A stretch of 34,989 bases of DNA from Micrococcales bacterium (lineage in GTDB: Bacteria; Actinomycetota; Actinomycetes; Actinomycetales; WQXJ01): positions 1 through 34,989 of the forward strand of contig WQXJ01000024.1 of the NCBI GenBank assembly GCA_009784895.1. Reading direction: 5' to 3'. A program made the position numbers and the translations under genes. Of the stretch, positions 24,093 to 32,451 are shown in pieces; positions within the stretch are counted from its first letter, which is position 1; every line of letters starts with the position of its first letter. A model generated the notes under the pieces. It was not told the DNA's origin and searched no databases. It saw nothing but the letters and a program-made list of their open reading frames with translations.

Positions 24093-26474
24093 CTAATGGG
24101 TGCCAATCCCGCCACCCCCCGGCGGGGGACTGGGCGGGGGCGGCCGACCGCCGCCGCCGCCTCCGCCGCCGCCACCGCCGGCAGCTGGTGGCGGACCGGA
24201 ACTCAAGGTCAAGGTGACCGAGGCGCCAGGGTAGGCCTCACCGCCGGCGGAGGGTGACTGAGCAGCCACAACACCAGCGCCATATTGGGACTCAACCGTC
24301 GCACCTGAGACGTAGGCTCTAAAACCTTGGCCTTCCAGCGTGGCTTTGGCGTCTTCCACACCCATGCCAATGACGCTTGGCACACTCAGCATCCGGCCTT
24401 TGGTCATCTCCCACGATGGTTCGGTGAAGTAGCGGTGCGGTAGTCCATCCATGGCTGGATCCATAAACCATTTGAAGGCCGAGGCCATGTACTGCCCACC
24501 AAAGCCTCCCCGAAGATCACCTTGAAGACCAGCCGAGGCGGCGGCAGGATTGCCAGCCCACACCGCCGTGGCTAGTTGTGGGGTGTAGCCGCAGAACCAA
24601 ATTGCCATTGAATTGTCGGTGGTGCCGGTCTTGCCGGCGACCTGCCGGCCACCCTCCAGGTAGGCCTGGGTGCCGGTACCACCGCTGATCACGCCGCGTA
24701 AGGCTTTGGTCACGCCACGCGCGACATCCTCGGTCATGGCCCGGGCGCAAACTGGTTCTGGCTCGGCGATGACCTCATCTGCGTTGTCTGTGATTTTGAC
24801 GATTGGGTTTGGCTCGCAGTACATGCCGTCTGCGGCGAAGGAGGCGTAACCGGCCGCCATGGCCAAGGGGGCAACCTCGTTGGCGCCAAAGACCTGGCTG
24901 GGGTCACGGTGCCAGGCTGTGCCGTCCGCCCGCTCAATGCCCATCCTCTTGGCCATGTCTTCAACGTCGCACAGGTCGAGTTTGTGTTCCATGGCGGCAT
25001 AGGCCGCGTTGGCTGAGGCGGCGGTGGCCGCCATGGCGGTACTGGCGCCGGTGCCACCTTTGATCGACCAGTTGCCCACCGTGTAGATGCCGCCATCGAG
25101 GCAGCGGTCCTTCCAGCGCGAGCCGCTGTAGCTGGTGCGCGATGGGTCAAAGCCTTCGTAAAGTGAGTGGCCATCGGTCAGCCATTGAGCCAGGATGACC
25201 GGCTTGAAGCTCGAACCTGTCTGGAAACCGGTGGCACCGCCCAAGTCATAAGAGACATTGAAATTGACGGCCGTGGCCGTAGCTTCGGCGGCCTCGAACC
25301 TGTAGGCCCGGTTCTGGGCCATGGCTTTGACCAGACCAGTGCCGGGCTCAACTGCTGAAAGGGCCACGCCATTGCCGTAGCCGGCTTCCGGCTTTTCGCG
25401 CGTGTCGACAGCGATTTTGGCTGCGGCCTGCATTTTCGGGTCAAGAGTGGTGTAGACGTGCAGGCCACCGCGGTTCAGCAGCTGCTGGCGGGCTTCCTTG
25501 GTTTCGCCAAACTGTTCAGAGTTACGGATCAAAGCGACGACGTATTCGCAGAAGAATCCGGCGCCGGCTTTGGAATCGGCCACTTCACAGCCCGATTCAG
25601 TCGGTGTGACGTTTAGTGATTCGGTCACATCGACAGCGATAGCCTCATCGTGTTCTTCCTGGGTGATATAGCCGTCCCGCAGCAAGGCATCCAACGCGTC
25701 GTCACGCCGTTCCTTGTTCATTTCCGGGTTGACCACCGGGTCGAGGGTGTTTGGCGACTGGGTGATGGCGGCGATGGTGGCGGACTGAACAATCGTCAGG
25801 TCCTTGGCGCTCACCCCAAAGTAGTAGTTGGCGGCTGATTCGACGCCGTAGACCGACTTGCCGAACTGAGCGATGTTGAGGTACCCCTCGAGCACCTTCT
25901 TCTTGCCAACCTTCTTTTCGAAGGCCACGGCCCTCCGGGCTTCTTTCAGTTTGCGGGCGTAGGAGATTTCCTTGGCTGCCTCAATCGCCTCGAAATCGCG
26001 GTCCTGGACGGCCTGTTCAATCAGCACATTCTTGATGTACTGCTGGGTAATGGTGGAGGCACCTTGGGTCGAACCGTCGGCGGCGTTGTTGGCCAGGGCC
26101 CTGAACATACCCTGCATGTCAACGCCCGAATGCTCCCAGAAGCGCCTGTCTTCCAAGGCCACGACAGCCTGCTGCATCGACTCGGCGATGTCATCCAAGC
26201 TAACGACAATCCGGTTTTGGGCGTAGAACTCCGTCAACAGGTTGCCAGCGCCGTCATACATATACGACTTTTGCGATAGCACCGGCACATCAAGATCGAC
26301 TGGAATGGCGTCGATCACATCACGGGCAGCCTTAGTTGTGGTGTCGACGGCTCCAACTGCAGGCAGCACCATACCGGCGGCTAACACGCCGCCGCCCAGC
26401 GCCAGAACCGCAGTGACGACCAGTGCGGTCAACCATCTCCACGAGTGGCTTAGTACCTTTTTGGCTGAAGACAC
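24093..26474 (-). CDS. Bifunctional class A penicillin-binding protein with PASTA domain
   Basis: The 793-residue cell-wall enzyme (PonA-like) has a cytoplasmic N-terminus and one membrane segment (about 14-42). The glycosyltransferase domain contains EDRRFWEHSGVD with catalytic Glu108 and GASTITQQYIKN (138-149). The transpeptidase domain carries nucleophile Ser421 in GSSFKP (Lys424), SAN in ATAASANAAY, and KTGTT at 615-619. A single PASTA domain follows (about 699-760: PSVIGMGVEDAKATLEGQGF...), then an unusual tail with eleven or more consecutive Gly and Pro runs. It polymerises and crosslinks peptidoglycan outside the membrane. The start is GTG 26474, six bases after TAGTCT, with no proper ribosome site. 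pheA lies upstream on the same strand, separated by 164 bp. Confidence 0.95.
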   Translation of the reverse strand: MSSAKKVLSHSWRWLTALVVTAVLALGGGVLAAGMVLPAVGAVDTTTKAARDVIDAIPVDLDVPVLSQKSYMYDGAGNLLTEFYAQNRIVVSLDDIAESMQQAVVALEDRRFWEHSGVDMQGMFRALANNAADGSTQGASTITQQYIKNVLIEQAVQDRDFEAIEAAKEISYARKLKEARRAVAFEKKVGKKKVLEGYLNIAQFGKSVYGVESAANYYFGVSAKDLTIVQSATIAAITQSPNTLDPVVNPEMNKERRDDALDALLRDGYITQEEHDEAIAVDVTESLNVTPTESGCEVADSKAGAGFFCEYVVALIRNSEQFGETKEARQQLLNRGGLHVYTTLDPKMQAAAKIAVDTREKPEAGYGNGVALSAVEPGTGLVKAMAQNRAYRFEAAEATATAVNFNVSYDLGGATGFQTGSSFKPVILAQWLTDGHSLYEGFDPSRTSYSGSRWKDRCLDGGIYTVGNWSIKGGTGASTAMAATAASANAAYAAMEHKLDLCDVEDMAKRMGIERADGTAWHRDPSQVFGANEVAPLAMAAGYASFAADGMYCEPNPIVKITDNADEVIAEPEPVCARAMTEDVARGVTKALRGVISGGTGTQAYLEGGRQVAGKTGTTDNSMAIWFCGYTPQLATAVWAGNPAAASAGLQGDLRGGFGGQYMASAFKWFMDPAMDGLPHRYFTEPSWEMTKGRMLSVPSVIGMGVEDAKATLEGQGFRAYVSGATVESQYGAGVVAAQSPSAGGEAYPGASVTLTLSSGPPPAAGGGGGGGGGGGRPPPPSPPPGGGGIGTH

Positions 26475-26480
26475 CTTTCA

Positions 26481-26486
26481 AGACTA
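26481..26486 (-). promoter_or_regulatory. Leaderless -10 box (TAGTCT) for the PBP gene
   Basis: On the minus strand TAGTCT is followed by TGAAAG and then the GTG start at 26474. The spacing of 6 matches the other leaderless sites. Confidence 0.55.
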
Positions 26487-26638
26487 AGCCCAATTGGCGA
26501 CTGGTCTCGACAGATTTGTGCGTCTTGACCACACCTTCACGTAAAGCGCAAAGTCTTTTACGCCCCGTCCCTGGGCCTTTGAGCCTTGGCCGATGCCGTT
26601 TCCCAAAGGTGGAATCACACCTCACCTTGGCTAAGGGG

Positions 26639-27613
26639 TCAGACTCCTGTCCCGTCCTGGAGCCCACCCACCCAAGCCTGAGCCTCCAGGTAAGCCTCCG
26701 CTGAGGTGCCGTTTCGCAGCCGGGTTGGTACGGCACTGGCCTTGGGATAAGAACCCAAGTAACGCACCCTAGGTGAAAACCGATGCAGTCCAACTAGGGC
26801 CTCAGCCATGCGAGGCTCGCGGACGTGAGCCTCGGCGTCGAGCGAAAAGTGGTAGCGCCCCAGGGCATCGCCAGAGGGTCGCGACTCGATCCGGGAAAGG
26901 TTGATGCCGCGGGTGGCGAACTGCTCCAACATTTCGAGCAAGGCACCAGCGCGTTCATCTGGCAGGGCCACTGACAAGGTGGTCTTGTCGGCGCCGGTGG
27001 GCGGTGGCACTGGGCCAGGCGGTCCCACCAAAACGAAGCGCGTCACGGCCGAGGCGTTGTCCGCCACGCCGCTGGCCAGCACCGACAGACCGTAGTGAGA
27101 CACCGCCGGGGGTGGCACCAAGGCGGCCTGGTAGCCCAGGGCCTCCAGGGAGATGTCACCGCCGGCGACCAGCTGCAAATCCGCTGCCGGGGCGGTGTTG
27201 GACGCGGCCGCCAAATGAGCCACGCCGGGCAGGCGAGCCCGCATCCAGCGGCGACACTGGGACCAGGCAATTGGGTGGGCTGCGACCGCCTCGACCTGGT
27301 CAATCGTGGTGCCCGGGGCGGCCGCCAGGGTGAAGGTAACCGGTACCACGATCTCGCGCCGGATCACCAGCGGTTCACCCTGCGCCAGTGCGTCAAGTAC
27401 CGCCGTGACACCACCTTCAACCGAGTTTTCGATCGCCACCACGGCCAAATCAGCTTGGCCGGTCCTAACAGCCTCGATGGCGCTGATGACGTCGGTCTGT
27501 TCTAGTAGCTCGGCCGCCGCCGGGTCAACCACGCGGCGCAGCGCCTCCTCGGTAAAGGTGCCGGCCGGACCGAGAAAAGCGTAGCGCGGCCGGTCGGTCG
27601 GTGTGGCTGACAT
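26639..27613 (-). CDS. pheA: Prephenate dehydratase
   Basis: The 324-residue monofunctional enzyme converts prephenate to phenylpyruvate in phenylalanine synthesis. YAFLGPAGTFTEEAL at 11-25 and AIENSVEGGV are the substrate-binding blocks. SAVTRFVLV (near 191) carries the catalytic TRF motif. The C-terminal ACT domain contains INLSRIESRPSGDALGRYHF with the ESRP motif that binds phenylalanine for feedback control. No chorismate mutase domain is present. The start is ATG 27613 with TAGGAG six to seven bases upstream. It is divergent from the 758-residue membrane protein gene. Confidence 0.95.
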   Translation of the reverse strand: MSATPTDRPRYAFLGPAGTFTEEALRRVVDPAAAELLEQTDVISAIEAVRTGQADLAVVAIENSVEGGVTAVLDALAQGEPLVIRREIVVPVTFTLAAAPGTTIDQVEAVAAHPIAWSQCRRWMRARLPGVAHLAAASNTAPAADLQLVAGGDISLEALGYQAALVPPPAVSHYGLSVLASGVADNASAVTRFVLVGPPGPVPPPTGADKTTLSVALPDERAGALLEMLEQFATRGINLSRIESRPSGDALGRYHFSLDAEAHVREPRMAEALVGLHRFSPRVRYLGSYPKASAVPTRLRNGTSAEAYLEAQAWVGGLQDGTGV

Positions 27614-27684
27614 GGTTACTCCTATTGCAGGCCAAAGGTGCCGTCAAACACCGTCCCAGGCAGCATAGCGGCGCGTTAGGACAT

Positions 27685-27690
27685 TAGGCT
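27685..27690 (+). promoter_or_regulatory. Leaderless -10 box (TAGGCT)
   Basis: TAGGCT ends 7 bases before the GTG at 27698, and no ribosome site is present. pheA on the other strand starts 84 bp away. Confidence 0.6.
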
Positions 27691-27697
27691 TGCGGGC

Positions 27698-29974
27698 GTG
27701 AGAACGCGGCAAAGGCGGCCGATGCCGGGCCCAAGGCTGGTTGTGTACCTGGCCTTTGGGTTTGGGCTGGCTTTGACTGGCAGCGCGTCCAACGCTGTGG
27801 CGGCCGGTCAACCGGCCGCCGGCGCTTTGGCCCTGGACGGATCAGCCGTGCTTGAGCCGGACGGCGGCGATTCGGCTGTGACTCTAGTTGGTTTGACCGG
27901 ACTCACCTGGGATGACGTTTCTGCCGAAAACACACCGCATCTATGGGACCTGGCCGGGTTGGATGGGGCCGGGGTTGGCAATCTGCTGGTGCGGTCGGTC
28001 ACGGCCGGTTCCTGCCCGGTTGACGGCTGGCTGGCCTTGGGGTCGGGCCGGCGTGCCGCCGAGCGGGCCGGCTCCATCACCTCAGATTTGGCCGGGGTGC
28101 CGTCAGACTGCCGGTCGGTTGACGAGTTCGAGGTGACCGAGGGGCATATCGCCGCATGGTCCGATCTGCTCGAGGTCAACACCGGCCCGGCCGGCCAAGA
28201 GCTTGGGGCACTGGCCCAGTGGCTCGAACAAATGAACCTGACGGCGGCAGCGGTTGGTCCTGGCGCGGGCATCGCCTTGGCCAACCATGCCGGTCAAGTA
28301 GCCAACTATCGCCCGGCGCCAGATGATCCAGCCGCCTTGGCCACGGCCACGACCAAGAGCTTGATGGACCAGGCGGATCTGATACTGGTCGACATTGGCA
28401 GCCGGGCGGCCGGCCTGACCCCGGCCCAACTTGACGCCCGGATTGGGGCCGTCTTGGCCGCCACTGACGGCCCGGTAATCGTGGCCTCACTGGCTGACTA
28501 CCAGCATCCAGATATGGGTCTGTTGGTGGTCCGGGGACTGGCGGCGGCCGGCACAAAAGCTCCGGCAACCGGGCTGCATTTGGTCGGGTCAAGCACCACG
28601 CGCAGGCCCGACCTCTCAGCTGTGACTGATCTCCTTGCGGTGTTGGAAGCGGCATTGGTGCCGGCGCCGGTAGGCCCGGTTATGCCCTGGCATTTGACCC
28701 CTGCCGGCGGTGATTTGGACGCCACCGCCGGCCAGTTACGTGATGATGCCAGCCACGCCCGGGCCATGCGAGGCGCCTCCCAAGCCGGTTTCACCGCTTT
28801 CGCCTTGTTGTCCGGCCTGGCGGCGCTGACTGGCCTAATTGTCATCAGGCGGGGACAGGCCTCGGTTCAAATGGCCGATTCAACCCTTCCGGTGGAGCGA
28901 CCATCCGGCACAGTTGGACCGGTTGAGACTGCCTGGCTTACCGGGACAGGACTGTCTGGCCGCCTGGCCGAGGCCCTCGCCCTGGTGGCGGTCCTGTTCC
29001 CAGCAGCCAGTTTCTTGGCCAACCTGCTGCCATGGTGGCGTCTAATTGTGCCCTTCGTGGTCTGGCTGGTCATCTCGTTGGCGCTGGCTGCGGCCCTAAC
29101 GGCCCTGGTGCTGGCCCTAAGGCAGAAGGTTCCCTGGCAGCTCCTCAAATCTCCGATGGGTGCGCCGGCCTTGGCCAGTCTGATCACGGTTGTGGCTTTG
29201 GTACTTGATCCGCTGTTGGGCTACCGCCTGACCTGGGCCGCGCCTTTGGGCCAAGCCGTTCTAAATGCCAACCGCGTCTATGGTTTCTCCAACACGGTCT
29301 ATGTGATTTTCGCCAGCGCCACGCTGCTAGTAACTGTGCTGGTAGCCGGCCCGGCCTGGCTGCGCGGTCAGCGGCTGGGGGCAGCCATACCCAGCCTGGC
29401 AATTGGTCTGGGCCTGGTGGTAATCACAGCCGCCCCTTCCGGGGCGGCCAACTTTGGCGGCGCCATCACCGCCGCGACCGCGACTTTGGCTTTAGCCTTG
29501 GTCGCCGCCGAGATCCGTTTGAATTGGCAGCGGCTGGTGCTAATTGGGCTGGCCGGCGTGGTCGCCGCTGTGGCCGTGGCCTGGCTGGACTTCCTGCGCG
29601 GGCCGGACCGCTGGACCCATGTTGGGGCCTTTGTTCAGTCATTTCTGGATGGCGATGCCTGGCCGGTGATCGACTCAAAGGTGGCGATGTGGCTGCGAAT
29701 GTCCGCTGGAGTGGCAGTGCCTTTGCTGGTGATAGCCCTGGCCGGCTGGATTGGAGCCAAGCGGGGCTTCCGGGTGGCCGGGTGGTCCGATTTGTGGCGC
29801 CAGGCCCCCATGCTGCGACCGGTGGCCCTGGCCACCGTGGTGTTCTGGGTAGTCGGAACGCTGGTCAACGACTCAGGCTTGGCTATGGTTGCCATGGGAC
29901 TACTGTTCGCCGGCCCGCTCCTGGTGGCCATTGTGCTCCGCCACCACCAGCTCGGTTCCAAACCAGTGTGCTGA
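27698..29974 (+). CDS. Large membrane protein with extracytoplasmic phosphatase-like N-terminal half
   Basis: Of 758 residues, 1-36 look like a signal peptide (basic start, then LVVYLAFGFGLALTGSASNAVA). The region to about 350 is extracytoplasmic, with VTLVGLTGLTWDDV, TPHLWDLA and CPVDGWLALGSGRRA. These blocks occur in a family of actinobacterial membrane proteins and resemble the metal/nucleophile regions of the alkaline-phosphatase superfamily. The second half has about ten or eleven transmembrane segments (residues about 355-750). The function is not known to me. A role in cell-envelope polymer modification is only an inference from the architecture. The start is GTG 27698 after TAGGCT. 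The stop codon overlaps the first arm of repeat cluster F, and the last codons contain a partial arm (AGCTCGGT, 29949-29956). Confidence 0.75.
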   Translation: MRTRQRRPMPGPRLVVYLAFGFGLALTGSASNAVAAGQPAAGALALDGSAVLEPDGGDSAVTLVGLTGLTWDDVSAENTPHLWDLAGLDGAGVGNLLVRSVTAGSCPVDGWLALGSGRRAAERAGSITSDLAGVPSDCRSVDEFEVTEGHIAAWSDLLEVNTGPAGQELGALAQWLEQMNLTAAAVGPGAGIALANHAGQVANYRPAPDDPAALATATTKSLMDQADLILVDIGSRAAGLTPAQLDARIGAVLAATDGPVIVASLADYQHPDMGLLVVRGLAAAGTKAPATGLHLVGSSTTRRPDLSAVTDLLAVLEAALVPAPVGPVMPWHLTPAGGDLDATAGQLRDDASHARAMRGASQAGFTAFALLSGLAALTGLIVIRRGQASVQMADSTLPVERPSGTVGPVETAWLTGTGLSGRLAEALALVAVLFPAASFLANLLPWWRLIVPFVVWLVISLALAAALTALVLALRQKVPWQLLKSPMGAPALASLITVVALVLDPLLGYRLTWAAPLGQAVLNANRVYGFSNTVYVIFASATLLVTVLVAGPAWLRGQRLGAAIPSLAIGLGLVVITAAPSGAANFGGAITAATATLALALVAAEIRLNWQRLVLIGLAGVVAAVAVAWLDFLRGPDRWTHVGAFVQSFLDGDAWPVIDSKVAMWLRMSAGVAVPLLVIALAGWIGAKRGFRVAGWSDLWRQAPMLRPVALATVVFWVVGTLVNDSGLAMVAMGLLFAGPLLVAIVLRHHQLGSKPVC

Positions 29975-30116
29975 AGCTCGGTGTCGCCGCAAGCGAGGGG
30001 CTGGCCTGCCCCTACGCAGCGAGACCGAGCTTTTGCAGGTCGGCAATTCTGCTGAAGCTCGGTGTCGCCGCAAAGAGGGGCTGGCCTGCCCTTATGCAGC
30101 GAGACCGAGGTTTCGC
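29974..30116 (+). repeat. Repeat cluster F: two 81-bp stem-loop units between convergent genes
   Basis: Units start at 29974 and 30055 (81 bp apart). Each has forward arm, loop and inverted arm. The loop itself forms a nested hairpin: AGGGGC-TGGCCT-GCCCCT in unit 1 (perfect) and AGGGGC-TGGCCT-GCCCTT in unit 2, where one pair becomes G-U. The cluster begins on the last base of the membrane-protein stop codon and ends 5 bases before the NUDIX stop, so both transcripts read directly into it. Confidence 0.92.
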
Positions 30117-30121
30117 AGGCT

Positions 30122-30823
30122 CTAGCCGGTGGCTGATTTGGCTGTCTTGATTCGAGGAAGAGGAGGCGCCCCAGCTGGCCGTTTTGAATCGGCGGCCGCG
30201 GCGGTCTCACCCGACCAGGTCAAGGGCGGCTTGGCCACCGGTCCGGGAGTCTTGGTGGTGAACCAGCGGTCCCACCTTGGGTCGTTCGGGTCAACCGGTT
30301 TGGGCTGGGGTGGCATTGGAGCGGTTGGCTCCCGGTCTTCGTCCAGAGCCTCGGGATCACGCCAAACCTTGTGCCAGGGGTCGTCTGGCACCACGCCAAC
30401 CGTTAGCGGGGCGGAACCGTAGCCCCAGCCCATCAGTTGCCTGGATACGGGGATATCTGCCTCGAGCCAGCCAAGGGACGAAAGATCCTTCGGCACCATC
30501 CAACGCAGCAGGTCATGGTCCCGCGAAGAGGCTGGCAAGGCGTCCAGGGCCGTGGCGTAGTAGCAGGACAACTCAACGGGATGAGGTTCGGCCGGAGTGA
30601 TCGAACGAGCCACCAAGCCGCCCACGGCGATTGACACCCCAAGCTCTTCTTGGACCTCGCGCTGTAAGGCTATTTCGGGTGACTCGCCAGCCTCGACTTT
30701 GCCCCCTGGGAACTCCCAAAGACCGGCGTCGCGAACGCCCGGCCGCCTACGGCAGGCCAGGATCCTGCCGTTGTGCGTGATGACGGCTCCAACCACATGG
30801 ATGGGCCGGCCTGCGGGCGTCAT
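30122..30823 (-). CDS. NUDIX hydrolase (MutT-like) with long C-terminal extension
   Basis: The protein is 233 residues from ATG 30823, chosen because TAGGAT lies seven bases upstream; an ATG three codons earlier overlaps that box. VVGAVITHNGRILACRRRPG and the full NUDIX box at about 41-63 (GKVEAGESPEIALQREVQEELGV) identify a MutT/8-oxo-dGTP pyrophosphatase-like domain, normally about 130 residues. Here about 100 further residues follow, rich in Pro, Asp, Lys and Trp (PNDPRWDRWFTTKTPG), with no recognised domain. The catalytic Glu residues are present, so nucleotide cleanup activity is likely. The C-terminal codons run to within 6 bases of repeat cluster F. Confidence 0.88.
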   Translation of the reverse strand: MTPAGRPIHVVGAVITHNGRILACRRRPGVRDAGLWEFPGGKVEAGESPEIALQREVQEELGVSIAVGGLVARSITPAEPHPVELSCYYATALDALPASSRDHDLLRWMVPKDLSSLGWLEADIPVSRQLMGWGYGSAPLTVGVVPDDPWHKVWRDPEALDEDREPTAPMPPQPKPVDPNDPRWDRWFTTKTPGPVAKPPLTWSGETAAAADSKRPAGAPPLPRIKTAKSATG

Positions 30824-30830
30824 GCAGGCC

Positions 30831-30836
30831 ATCCTA
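30831..30836 (-). promoter_or_regulatory. Leaderless -10 box (TAGGAT) for the NUDIX gene
   Basis: On the minus strand TAGGAT is followed by seven bases and the ATG at 30823. It decides between two in-frame ATGs nine bases apart. Confidence 0.6.
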
Positions 30837-30899
30837 GAGCCGCAACCAAGGCGAGGTGGGTTGAATGGCCCAGGCGGCCGGCATCGGCGGCTTCACGAA

Positions 30900-31556
30900 C
30901 TAGGCGCTCCGACGGCGCACCAACGCCACAACGCGGTAGGTAACCGGTAATAACACCACCTCGATCAAGACCTTGTAAACGTAGCCCAAGACGACATAAC
31001 CGATGAACTGCGCCCCCGTGATTATGCCTAAGAAGGCCACCGTGCAAAAGACCATGGTGTCAGCCATTTCACCCACCAGAGTTGAACCGATCAACCGCGC
31101 CCACAGGGCCTGGCCCCTGGTCCGCCGCTTGATCACCGTCAGCGTCCAGGCGTTGAGCAGCTGCCCAGCCAGATAGGCCAGCAGCGAGGCCAGGACAATG
31201 CGTGGGACAAAACCCAAGATTTCCTGGTAGGCCGCCTGACCAGACCAGTTCTGGGCCGGCGGGGCCTGCTGAACGACCCAGAAACTGGCAACTGCCAGGG
31301 CCGAGGCGACGAAACCCAGGACAATGGCCCAGCGCGCAGCCTTGAAGCCAAAAACCTCGGCCAGAACGTCGCCAATGATGTAGGTCAGGGGAAACAAGAA
31401 GACGCCGCCGTCAACGGTGACATCGAAAGTGTGGCCGGCCACGGTGATGTCACCCAAGCCAATCAGCTTGACCGCTGAGACGTTCGAAATCACCAACAAG
31501 GCGCAGAACAACGCCGTCAAAGTGGCGTAGGTCGAACGAGCGGCCGAGTTCTGCAC
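30900..31556 (-). CDS. Queuosine precursor transporter (YhhQ/VUT family)
   Basis: The integral membrane protein has about 218 residues and six hydrophobic segments, with the family block FPLTYIIGDVLAEVFGFK and the N-terminal VISNVSAVKLIGLGD. YhhQ-type proteins import queuosine precursors (preQ0/preQ1 or queuine) for tRNA modification. No queuosine biosynthesis gene is in the window, so the substrate is assigned only from the family. The start is uncertain: GTG 31556 gives the usual family N-terminus (VQNSAARSTYATL), with AGGTGAGG about 12 bases upstream; a GTG at 31592 in the same frame is the longest option. It lies 63 bp after the acidic membrane protein gene on the same strand. Confidence 0.88.
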   Translation of the reverse strand: MQNSAARSTYATLTALFCALLVISNVSAVKLIGLGDITVAGHTFDVTVDGGVFLFPLTYIIGDVLAEVFGFKAARWAIVLGFVASALAVASFWVVQQAPPAQNWSGQAAYQEILGFVPRIVLASLLAYLAGQLLNAWTLTVIKRRTRGQALWARLIGSTLVGEMADTMVFCTVAFLGIITGAQFIGYVVLGYVYKVLIEVVLLPVTYRVVALVRRRSA

Positions 31557-31619
31557 CCGTACATGATGCCTCACCTGGCAGTTACCGGGCACTCTCAGAT
31601 GGGGCTGGCGGACAATTCC

Positions 31620-32432
31620 CTAGGGTTCTGGGCTGGGCGACTCAGAAGGTTCGAGCGGGGGCTCTTCTTCTTCCGGGCCCATTTCTGAAGGCAAGATGGC
31701 CGATGGCGACGGAGCTCCGGTTGGTCTTGGCGTCGAGGGGCGAACCGTCGGTGAGGCGCCGCGGTCATCCGGCCGGTCCGGTTGGCTGGGTGCGGTGGTG
31801 GCCGGGTTTGGGCTGGCCGGTCGGTTTTCCGGGCTGTGGGTTTGGGGGCTGGGGCTGGGCGTTTGTCTAGTGGAACCAAACATGGGGAATGTGGTCCGGC
31901 GGTCGGAGTCGTGGCCTGTGACCATATCGGAGATGGGGCGGCCGGAAACAAGCTCGACAACCGTAATTACGGACATTAGGACCATGAAGACAGCCAGGGC
32001 CATGGCGACTAAGGACCTGGTCAGGCCATATTTGGCGATCATGGCGGCCCACCAGCCGGCCTCAGTGTCAGTGGGATCAGGTTCCTCGGGTTCTTCTTCC
32101 GGCTCCGGTTCTACCTCGAGTTCAAGCTCACCTTGGACGGCCTCGGTCTGATCGGTGGGCGTCTCGGTTACCTCGCCGGCCTCTTGGTCCTCGGTTTTTG
32201 TCACCAGCGCGGCGGCCTGTTTGGCCACATGGGTGGCCGCCCTGCGACCGCTATGCAGCCAGTTGGTGTAGGCCCAGTTGCCAACCACGGTAATGGCAGA
32301 AGCCAGGGCCGCCCCGGCCAGCGTCCCGGCCACCCCCAGCGTCGACAAGGCCAAGGTCGAGGTGACGGCGGCCAAGGCGGAAGCCAACACCTGAACGGTG
32401 GATATCCCGCCGCGTGGCTCGCCTTGTTTCAC
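31620..32432 (-). CDS. Acidic and Pro/Ser-rich membrane protein, unknown function
   Basis: The protein is 270 residues from GTG 32432 (AGGGG seven bases upstream); another GTG two codons earlier is possible. An N-terminal hydrophobic region (about 12-55, LASALAAVTSTLALSTLGVAG...) is followed by a basic stretch and a very acidic segment rich in Glu/Pro (ELELEVEPEPEEEPEEPDP). A second clear membrane segment (SLVAMALAVFMVLMSVITVV) precedes a long Pro/Ser/Thr-rich C-terminal tail likely outside the cell. No family is recognised. The gene starts 19 bp after the PIG-L deacetylase stop, so the two probably share a transcript. Confidence 0.75.
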   Translation of the reverse strand: MKQGEPRGGISTVQVLASALAAVTSTLALSTLGVAGTLAGAALASAITVVGNWAYTNWLHSGRRAATHVAKQAAALVTKTEDQEAGEVTETPTDQTEAVQGELELEVEPEPEEEPEEPDPTDTEAGWWAAMIAKYGLTRSLVAMALAVFMVLMSVITVVELVSGRPISDMVTGHDSDRRTTFPMFGSTRQTPSPSPQTHSPENRPASPNPATTAPSQPDRPDDRGASPTVRPSTPRPTGAPSPSAILPSEMGPEEEEPPLEPSESPSPEP

Positions 32433-32451
32433 ACCCACGCCCCTGGCCGCC

